From CADCVQ01 sp038260305 (lineage in GTDB: Bacteria > Actinomycetota > Thermoleophilia > Solirubrobacterales > Solirubrobacteraceae): a DNA stretch of 64,000 nt. This document shows, piece by piece, positions 57,727 through 64,000 of the stretch. The notes below the pieces were generated by a model. The model was not told where the DNA came from and searched no databases. It worked only from the letters and a program-made list of their open reading frames with translations. The position numbers and the translations under genes were made by a program. The stretch lies in the NCBI GenBank assembly GCA_038260305.1, contig JBBSNY010000018.1, positions 1 to 64,000 of the forward strand. Direction: 5' to 3'. The stretch's first letter is position 1; each line of letters starts with the position of its first letter.

Positions 57727-59877
57727 TCAGATGCGACCGAGCTGGCGCGCGCCGAACGATGTCGGGCCCCACAACTCGCGCGGGCAGCGGAGGTAGTGGT
57801 TGTCGTCGGGGAACAGCCACACCGGCGGCCGCACCCCGAGCTGCAGTTGGTCGGCATCCATGAGGCAGAGCGCGGCGAAGTCCTGTTGCGACATCTCGCC
57901 GCCGACGAGGGCCTGCGTCTGGGCCTGGCGGAGGAAGTCGAGGTGATCGGCTTGCACGGTGCGGTCGGCCTGATCCCGTACCCAATCGCCGCCGTCATCG
58001 GAGAGCGAGATCCATTGGAACTGGCCGATACCGCCCTCGTAGTAGCCGTGGTCCTGCGAGCCGGCCATGGGCGCCTTCTCGACCAGGGCGACCTCGGCCT
58101 TCAGCATCCGGTAGCTGAGCAGCACATGCCATAGCGCGGCTGCATACAGGCGCGAGCTTGTCGACAGCGTGGTGGCGACCGGCAGCAGACGCTGGTTGCG
58201 GAACTGCGGCAGAGCGTCCTGGAATCGGTGGGTGGTCTCCATGAACTGGCGGTAGGTGCGCGAGAACAGCCACAGGTTGGCCGTGCCGTATAGGGCCTCG
58301 GGGCAGTACGTACGAACCGCGGTCAGGCGTCCGCGCTTGGTGGCCTCGATCATCTGGCCGTTGATGAGCTGCATCGCGCAGCCCATGCCGAAGCGGAAGC
58401 TGAAGCGACGGAACAGCTCGTCGTCGAGATGGCCGCGGGCGCTCGGTAGGTCGCTCTCGAGCATCTGCCATCCCTGGTCGGTGATCTCCGCGAGATTCGG
58501 ACGCTGGGAGAAGACGAGCTCGACACGCTTTCGTAGCACAGCGTGCTCGAGCACGGGAGTCGCCATCAGAGGGCTGAAGAAGTCCTCGACCCATCGGGCT
58601 GACCACATCAGCGAAAAGAGCGCCAGGTTGAGCTTGTTCTGGTCTGGGAAGTCGATCCAGCCGCCGGTGCGACGGCCGAAATCATGGTCGAGATCGACCA
58701 CGTACAGGTCGAAGCGATCGGGCGGCCGCATATCAATGAGCTGCGCCTCGCCCACACCGGGAACCTTCGGCAGCGCGAGCACCGCGTAGGCACGGCGTCG
58801 CCCTCCGTCGACCGCGTCGCCGCTGAGGTACTCGCGCATGTCGTCGTCCTCGTGGCCGACGAGTTGGCGACGGCGGCTTACGCTGCCGCTTCGCGGATCC
58901 GGCCGGGCTTCCAGCGTCGAGTCTTGAGCGAAGATGAAGAAGTCGAGCTCGATTGAGTCGATGTCGCCCCATTGTGCGGGGAGCGTGGCACGGACGACCT
59001 GCGGTGCGGGCGCGGTGATCGACCTGCTCCCGGCCCACGCGCACAGCAGGTCGCTGAGCGTCGAGCTCGCCACCTGCGACAGACGCCCGCTCTCAAGGCG
59101 AGGAAGATCGTAGCCGTCGTCATGTTCCGGCTGGACGTCCTTCGGGTTCGCGGGCAGCACAACCTGGACGTGGCTTCGCAGCATGTCCAGCAGGCGATGG
59201 TCGCCGTCATCGACAATGTGTCGCGTCGCACGGTCCCGAGTGGATGCTGGGTGCCGTGCGCAAAGCTCATTAACGCAACCTCTCACGCTCAAGCGAACCT
59301 CTGAGGTCAGCACGCGGCGGCCGGCATGTCCGAGCCCGTCGAGCACCTTGCCGCGCACGAGATGCAGAGCCTGCACCCGTTCGGCGACGCCTCCGTTCCA
59401 GATCAGCTCGCGGAACTGCACCGCGTCGATTTCCACGTGTTCGGGCAGCACGAGCCTGTAGCTGCCGCCAACCGGATCATCGGCCGCGGACCGGATGATC
59501 AGGACAGGATTTGGGGCCCCGAGCGCCTCGAGGAGCTTGCGGACGCGCGATGCACACACCCGCAGCTGCTTCTTTGCGGCGTCGATCGTCTCGGCGCGAG
59601 CGGCGGCCCATTCGACGTCACCGGGAGGGTCGACCAGGTGCTGATCGATGCGCAGATCCTTGAACAGGATGCCGAGCAGCCTTGCCTTGGGCACAGCACC
59701 GCGTTTAGCGAGCGCAAGTGCGGCGAGGAAGACCCATTCCCGATCGTGGACCTCCTTCAGGCGCGCAGCGACCTCATCCGTATCCGGGAGATCGAGATCG
59801 AGCTCGCCGAGGAGGTAGATGCGGGCCGGCGCGGGCGGCTGAACCGCGGTCGGCGGCCGAATCTCGAGAACGGTCAC
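57727..59877 (-). CDS. SARP/OmpR-type regulator-like protein with large unknown C-terminus
   Basis: 716 residues, ATG 59877. Residues 18-150 resemble the winged-helix domain of SARP/AfsR regulators (IYLLGELDLDLPDTDEVAAR; LALAKRGAVPKARLLGILFK; AKKQLRVCASRVRKLLEALG). The other 550 residues are unrecognised: no BTAD or NB-ARC motifs, but conserved-looking blocks rich in aromatic residues (SARWVEDFFSPLMATPVLEH; FRRFSFRFGMGCAMQLINGQ; DNHYLRCPRELWGPTSFGAR). It heads the enzyme operon and may sense a ligand through its C-terminus. Not all the winged-helix residues are typical. Confidence 0.6.
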   Translation of the reverse strand: MTVLEIRPPTAVQPPAPARIYLLGELDLDLPDTDEVAARLKEVHDREWVFLAALALAKRGAVPKARLLGILFKDLRIDQHLVDPPGDVEWAAARAETIDAAKKQLRVCASRVRKLLEALGAPNPVLIIRSAADDPVGGSYRLVLPEHVEIDAVQFRELIWNGGVAERVQALHLVRGKVLDGLGHAGRRVLTSEVRLSVRGCVNELCARHPASTRDRATRHIVDDGDHRLLDMLRSHVQVVLPANPKDVQPEHDDGYDLPRLESGRLSQVASSTLSDLLCAWAGSRSITAPAPQVVRATLPAQWGDIDSIELDFFIFAQDSTLEARPDPRSGSVSRRRQLVGHEDDDMREYLSGDAVDGGRRRAYAVLALPKVPGVGEAQLIDMRPPDRFDLYVVDLDHDFGRRTGGWIDFPDQNKLNLALFSLMWSARWVEDFFSPLMATPVLEHAVLRKRVELVFSQRPNLAEITDQGWQMLESDLPSARGHLDDELFRRFSFRFGMGCAMQLINGQMIEATKRGRLTAVRTYCPEALYGTANLWLFSRTYRQFMETTHRFQDALPQFRNQRLLPVATTLSTSSRLYAAALWHVLLSYRMLKAEVALVEKAPMAGSQDHGYYEGGIGQFQWISLSDDGGDWVRDQADRTVQADHLDFLRQAQTQALVGGEMSQQDFAALCLMDADQLQLGVRPPVWLFPDDNHYLRCPRELWGPTSFGARQLGRI

Positions 59878-60000
59878 GCCCTCAAGTGTCGCAACGGGAC
59901 CTATCGCGAATGTATCCGCGCAATCACCTAGGGATATGTCCCGAATGCAGCCTGGATCTCAGCAGAGCCGTGACCGGGGTCCGAGTCACGACACGGTCCG

Positions 60001-60399
60001 ATGATTCGCTTGCATCATGCACTGGACAGCGTCTTCTGGCCTCAAGCACACGGGCGTGGTCGCGTGACCGCCTTCGCAGGAGGGCCCGCTTCGCAGGTCG
60101 CGGGCGGGGCCGGTTGGGTGTCGCTCGGAATCGCGGTTGCGCTGTCGGTTCTTGCGTTGTACACGATGATGCGCGTTCATGCACACGAGTGGCCTGAAGT
60201 GGACCACGTCGTAGCCCTGGTCGCGGCGAGCACGACGCTGATCGCCGGGCTCCGCCTCGTGGTCGTCGCACTGACCGCAGAGGACCTCGCTCCTTTCTCG
60301 CCTGAGGACCGGATCTTCATTCCGGTCGCTGGTTTGGCGCTCATCTTGGTGTCGTTGCGCGAAATCGTGCGCGTGGTCAGGGACGGCAACGAGGAGTGA
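60001..60399 (+). CDS. Small membrane protein, three helices
   Basis: 132 residues from ATG 60001; GTG 60064 is an in-frame alternative, 7 bases from no strong site. Three hydrophobic helices: GWVSLGIAVALSVLALYTMM, VVALVAASTTLIAGLRLVVV and FIPVAGLALILVSLREIVRV. It ends in a basic/acidic tail. No family recognised; not linked to neighbours by overlap. Confidence 0.6.
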   Translation: MIRLHHALDSVFWPQAHGRGRVTAFAGGPASQVAGGAGWVSLGIAVALSVLALYTMMRVHAHEWPEVDHVVALVAASTTLIAGLRLVVVALTAEDLAPFSPEDRIFIPVAGLALILVSLREIVRVVRDGNEE

Positions 60400-60498
60400 T
60401 GCAGGGACCCGCCCACTCGCGGTCCCCGGCTCCGAGTGCGCGCCGGCCGCCACGTTCGGACGCGTTGCTCGGCGCCCGCAGCTGACCCTTGCTGCGAG

Positions 60499-60857
60499 CT
60501 AGTCTTCGCCGTAGCCGGCGAGTTGGTGGCGCAGCATGCGCTCCTTGAAGCTGTCGCAGGTGCGTTCGAATTCGGCGAGCTCGTCGGGGGTGGCCAAACG
60601 CCATCTCCGCGCGGGGCGCCCCTTCGCGGTGGTGTTGTGCGGCGCCCCTTCGATGATGCCGTGGGCCTCGAGGAGATTGAGCGCGTCGGCGACCTTCTTC
60701 TGCGAGGAGTCTGCGAGCGACTCGAGCTGCGGTGCGGTCTGCGGGTCCGCGCGCAGCGCGGCGATGATCCGGCCGGTCGTTTCGTCTGCGAGCAGCAGCA
60801 TCAGTTGTCGTGTCGGGGGCTTCAAGTAGGTTGCGTCCGTAAAGTCGTAGAAGTGCA
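60499..60857 (-). CDS. Winged-helix (ArsR/MarR-like) regulator
   Basis: About 119 residues from TTG 60857, or 100 from ATG 60801. LADETTGRIIAALRADPQTA, PQLESLADSSQKKVADALNL, LEAHGIIEGAPHNTTAKGRP, RRWRLATPDELAEFERTCDS: helix, helix-turn-helix and beta-hairpin wing as in ArsR-type repressors, with a helical C-terminal dimerisation part. No Cys cluster for metals. It is divergent from the unknown gene at 60897, which it may control. Confidence 0.75.
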
Positions 60858-60896
60858 AGAATGCTGCTAAGTCTGCTAAGACTGCTAAATCCCATC

Positions 60897-61619
60897 GTGA
60901 CCACAATCGACAGCAAACGCGAGACCGCACGGCTGCTTGCAGCACAAGGAGCTTCCTGCGGCCCGAAGGTGCGGCTGGATCCGAGGACGGGCGGAGATCC
61001 ACGAGCCGGCGCGGCTTGCTGCGCGGTGCCCGAACTCGCTGTGATCGAGGGCGCTGGCGGGCGGTCCGGTGCGACTTGGGCGCCGGGGGCCGCCGTGGGT
61101 CGGTGCGGTCCGGCGCCGCGTCATCCGTGTGAGACGCAGCGTCCCGGCGACGCTGTGGAGCCGGTTGCCGTGCGAGCCGATGCGGCGCTCAAGCGGGTCG
61201 CCGATCGGGCCGACCTGCTCGGGCTGCACTTCGACACGGCGGTCGGTGTGGTGGTGGAGCGCGAACTGCTTGAGCTCGAGCTAGCAGCGTGGTCGCACGG
61301 CGCAGCGGCTCGGTTGGACGAGCGTGCCCGTGAAGCCCGGGTGGAGGTCGAGTTGGACGCGGCGGCGTCGAGCTACCTGGCGATGCTCGGTTTGTGCAAC
61401 GCCGACGCGTCCGAGGCGACGCGGCCGTTCGGCGGCGAGCTGAGCTGTTTGCTTCCGGGGCGCCTTTGGACCCGGCTTTCGGCCGGTGGGGCGCCGCCCG
61501 TCGCTATCCGCGGCTGCCTGCTCGACGACGCCATTGCGTGGGAGCGGGCCGCGGTCCTCGCCGGCTTCACGATGACCGAGTGGGCTCTGCGCGAACTTCT
61601 GATGGACGCGCTGGCCTAG
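60897..61619 (+). CDS. Unrecognised protein
   Basis: 240 residues from GTG 60897 (TTG/ATG alternatives upstream at 60861). An Ala/Arg-rich first half, then helices with LLGLHFDTAVGVVVERELLE, ASSYLAMLGLCNADASEATR and IRGCLLDDAIAWERAAVLAG. No motif recognised. It converges on the next gene, sharing four bases at the ends. Confidence 0.5.
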   Translation: MTTIDSKRETARLLAAQGASCGPKVRLDPRTGGDPRAGAACCAVPELAVIEGAGGRSGATWAPGAAVGRCGPAPRHPCETQRPGDAVEPVAVRADAALKRVADRADLLGLHFDTAVGVVVERELLELELAAWSHGAAARLDERAREARVEVELDAAASSYLAMLGLCNADASEATRPFGGELSCLLPGRLWTRLSAGGAPPVAIRGCLLDDAIAWERAAVLAGFTMTEWALRELLMDALA

Positions 61620-62848
61620 GCGGCGCGGCCGCGAGCCTGTCCGGGCCGCCCGACGGCGGCGCCGGCGAGCCTCCAAGCGGGCCCGAGCCGCTTCAATCCG
61701 ATGGCGGTCCGGCGCTGATCGACGTGCGGCAGCCGTTCGCCGAGTCGGCTGCTCGCGTCTTCGGCGGCGCCTGCGGCGGCGTCTCGGGCGGTCTTCATGG
61801 TCTCGGAGGTGTTGTGTAGGACGCGCTCCCGCTCGTTGCTAGGGGCGGCGAACTGCTCGTGGTGGCCGCAGATGCAGCCGTACCGTCGAAAGGAATCACG
61901 CTCGCGGCGCGGGCCGCTGTGCGACAGGCCGAAGGTGTGCATGACCTGGCTGTGGAAGACGCACGTGCGACGCTTGATCTCGTCGTCCTCATCTTCGTCG
62001 GGTACGTCGGGCATCGGGGGCGGCAGATTGAGCGTGGAGTGTTCGGGCCCGGTGCAGACAGCTGCCATGCCGTTCGTCAGGCCAGCAGCCCACAACGGGC
62101 CGAGTCCTGCGGTGACCGTCGGCTTAGCGGTGTTCTCCTGCAGCGCGAGCACGAGGTCGCCGACCAGCGCGAAACGCAGGCCGGACGGGGTGAAGTTGGC
62201 GATGTCCAGCCATACGCCGTCGGGGCCGTTGGGCGTGGCGAGCAGTTCGGTGTAGGCGCCGACGAGCCAGCGAACGACCTGCGGCGTCAGTTTGCGGGCG
62301 TCGACGAGCAGCGTGGCGTAGAGGACTCGGGGAATCTGGTCGCCGCGCGGGCGGCGGAGTCCAAGCCGGTGCGCGCGGTCGGCGCAGTCGGCGGCCATGG
62401 CTAGGTCGTTGCGCCGCGACGTGCCGACCGGGTCGTCGGAATAGTGGCCCGGTGATGTCAGGAGCGTGCCGGCCGCGCGGACCTGGGCCTGCAGGTATGG
62501 GACGATCAGGTCCTGCCGTTCCTCGGGCGTTGCAGCGCGGCGGTCGGGCTGGCGCCGGCGGCCGCCGACGTCATACCCGAAGGAGCGCCAACGGTCGCCG
62601 CGCAGGGGGTGGTCGGGCTCGAGCTGGTTGCGCCACGCCTCTCCGCCGAGGGCAACGCCGAGGCCGCGCTCGCGAGCCTTGCTGACGGTGGGGCCGCGAC
62701 TAGCGTCCACGAGGCGCAGGCCGACGGTGCCCACGACCTCTCTGTCGACTGCGGCGAGGAGCCGACGGCGGCTGCGGCCGCCGAGCCAGTACAGCAGCGA
62801 GCGCGAGGCGAGCGTTGGATGCGGTGAAAGCGATGCCAGTTCGGACAT
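61616..62848 (-). CDS. Unrecognised protein, TIM-barrel-like core with Cys/His cluster
   Basis: 410 residues, ATG 62848. The core has IPRVLYATLLVDARKLTPQV, DGVWLDIANFTPSGLRFALV and AGLGPLWAAGLTNGMAAVCT, an alternation of strands and helices reminiscent of (beta/alpha) barrels. C-terminal of it a Cys/His group (KRRTCVFHSQVMHTFGLSHS; YGCICGHHEQF) may bind a metal ion. An Asp/Glu-rich linker (PDVPDEDEDDEIKRR) separates the two. No family recognised. Confidence 0.6.
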   Translation of the reverse strand: MSELASLSPHPTLASRSLLYWLGGRSRRRLLAAVDREVVGTVGLRLVDASRGPTVSKARERGLGVALGGEAWRNQLEPDHPLRGDRWRSFGYDVGGRRRQPDRRAATPEERQDLIVPYLQAQVRAAGTLLTSPGHYSDDPVGTSRRNDLAMAADCADRAHRLGLRRPRGDQIPRVLYATLLVDARKLTPQVVRWLVGAYTELLATPNGPDGVWLDIANFTPSGLRFALVGDLVLALQENTAKPTVTAGLGPLWAAGLTNGMAAVCTGPEHSTLNLPPPMPDVPDEDEDDEIKRRTCVFHSQVMHTFGLSHSGPRRERDSFRRYGCICGHHEQFAAPSNERERVLHNTSETMKTARDAAAGAAEDASSRLGERLPHVDQRRTAIGLKRLGPAWRLAGAAVGRPGQARGRAA

Positions 62849-63094
62849 ACGGCATCAGAGCTTGGCGTCCGCGTCGGACACGACTGCGGCCTAAGCGGCG
62901 GCACGGTGCTCACCTTCACCCCGTCGGCCGTCTGGTATGGCCCCGCGGCTTCGTGTGTCGCCGGATTGATGTCGCTTCGCGCGCGACGAAGGAGCCGTGG
63001 GATTCGACCCCGTCGAGGCCGACAGTTCCGCGCACCGCCGACCACGTCTCGACCCTCAAGGTCCGCGCCAACCCGGCGTTCTCGTATCACGACG
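62849..63094. other. No gene recognised
   Basis: The frames here are short and uncharacteristic. The region may hold the promoter of the minus-strand gene at 62848 and the lost 5' end of the TPR wreck that follows. Confidence 0.3.
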
Positions 63095-63480
63095 ACGGAC
63101 TGACCTCCGAGCCGTTGCTCTGCCCGAGGAGGTTCTGGTCGGGCACGAGCGGATCCACGGCTCCGGACACGCGGACAGCGCGCGGGCTCGCCTCAACCTC
63201 CTGTCGTCCTACGTTCGGGCCAGCCGCCGAGGAAGCAGTCAGCCATGGTGAACAGGCGGTCGCTGCATGCCTCCGCGAGTTCGGCGCGCCGGACGACGAC
63301 ACCCTCACTGCAGATTGGCGACCCCGTGTTCGGATACTTCGCGACCGGGCAGCGTGACAAGGCGATCGCTCTCGAGGAGCAGGTTCTCACCGTTCGGGAG
63401 GATGTCTTCGGCGCGGAGGATGCGGGCACGATCCACACGTGTGCGGCACCCTCGTGGTATCGCCGATGCGCAGCCGGCAA
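63095..63480 (+). pseudogene. Degraded TPR-repeat protein
   Basis: Three successive frames each give part of a TPR array: VALPEEVLVGHERIHGSGHA, DSARARLNLLSSYVRA (63110-63230), then AAEEAVSHGEQAVAACLREF, GAPDDDTLTADW (63222-63320), then YFATGQRDKAIALEEQVLTV, REDVFGAEDAGTIHTCA (63330-63445). The pattern L..GH.D.A..L.E.VL......G..HP.T is that of NB-ARC/kinesin-light-chain TPRs. At least two frameshifts make it non-functional. The fragment at 21380 is of the same kind. Confidence 0.75.
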
Positions 63481-63678
63481 GACGGACGCTCGCGGCGAAC
63501 GTGACGACGCAGTCTGACCGCCGCGAGCGGGCCGCAATGTCGGCGTAGCTTGCTCCGCCGCTCATTGACCTCGTGGGGCCCCTGGCCGGACCAGCTCTCG
63601 CGGGCGACAGAGCGAGCTAAATGGGCAGCCGCCGAGAATGGCAGGCTTACGGCGCCCCTCTGCTACGGTCGCGCTCGG

Positions 63679-64000
63679 ATGGCGGTCATTGTGGAGTTTC
63701 CGGTTCCGGGAAGGGCCCGGTCCGCGCGGACGCGGGTGCCCGGAGTCCTCGCGCTATGGAAGGCGGCTGTGAATACCGCTGCCGTAGGCGCGCTCCCCCC
63801 CGGTTGGGTGCCTGTACCACCACCCACGAAGGTCGCAGTGACGCTCATCTTCTTCCACGCAGGTGTCGGCCCGAGCCGAGGAGATATCGACAACTTGGGC
63901 AAGCCGGTCCTTGACGCTATGAACAAGATCGTCTACTGGGATGATGGGCAAGTGCTCCATCTACGGCTTCGGTTTGCGCCGAGCCTCGGTCCCTGCAAGT
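63679..64000 (+). CDS. RusA-like Holliday junction resolvase, cut by the window end
   Basis: The frame from ATG 63679 runs off the edge after 107 codons. It starts AVIVEFPVPGRARSARTRVP; further on SRGDIDNLGKPVLDAMNKIV and YWDDGQVLHLRL carry the RusA hallmarks: the acidic catalytic residues and Lys in D.DN..KP.LDA.NG.....D.QV. RusA proteins resolve four-way DNA junctions and are typical of prophages. This suggests that another mobile element begins at the right edge. Family near certain; completeness unknown. Confidence 0.87.
   Translation, partial: MAVIVEFPVPGRARSARTRVPGVLALWKAAVNTAAVGALPPGWVPVPPPTKVAVTLIFFHAGVGPSRGDIDNLGKPVLDAMNKIVYWDDGQVLHLRLRFAPSLGPCK

Overview
The window is very GC-rich DNA from an actinobacterium, most likely class Thermoleophilia (Solirubrobacterales such as Solirubrobacter or Conexibacter). 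The pointers are a short secreted collagen-like protein with the leader style of that group (43529-44143), several large exported propeller-like or Ig-like proteins, an F420-type nitroreductase and GTG/TTG starts. This assignment is inference from gene style; no rRNA or other marker gene is present.

Layout. 1-730 holds a sigma-70 remnant, and 730-3318 a secreted helix-hairpin-helix protein. 3651-15452 is a tight six-gene minus-strand operon without recognisable function: a small leader protein, two glycine-rich collagen-like proteins, a 940-residue pentapeptide-repeat protein and two giant NHL-propeller paralogues. A phosphoesterase/phospholipase C gene (17021-18907) faces it. 18.9-26.7 kb is a graveyard and island: IS256, group II intron, Tn3, integrase and ParB debris interleaved with at least five toxin-antitoxin-like modules. 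26.7-28.1 kb is a tyrosine integrase next to a tRNA 3'-end fragment, probably one boundary of an integrated element. 28.2-31.5 kb mixes small metabolic genes with broken ones. 31.6-48.1 kb looks like ordinary core genome: propeller proteins, a penicillin-binding protein, a UbiB-type kinase, a divergent TetR/MFS drug pump with visible operators and an amidohydrolase. 48.4-52.5 kb has sigma-factor-like genes and exoproteins. 52.5-59.9 kb is a minus-strand cluster in the order SARP-like regulator, aldehyde dehydrogenase, UbiA prenyltransferase, SDR and DUF4365-TPR protein. 60-64 kb holds unrecognised genes, a degraded TPR gene and the start of a RusA-like resolvase cut by the window end.

Two signals stand out. 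(1) Three 28-bp sites at 3502, 21624 and 23212 have the exact architecture of XerC/XerD dif sites: 11-bp arm, 6-bp centre, 11-bp arm, with a canonical TTATGT(A/C)AAC XerD arm. They bracket the operon region and a 1.6-kb PIN toxin module, suggesting Xer-mobilised cassettes. (2) The six-gene operon shares an undescribed repeat of about 60 residues between its pentapeptide-repeat and propeller proteins, so its products probably work as one surface or secreted assembly.
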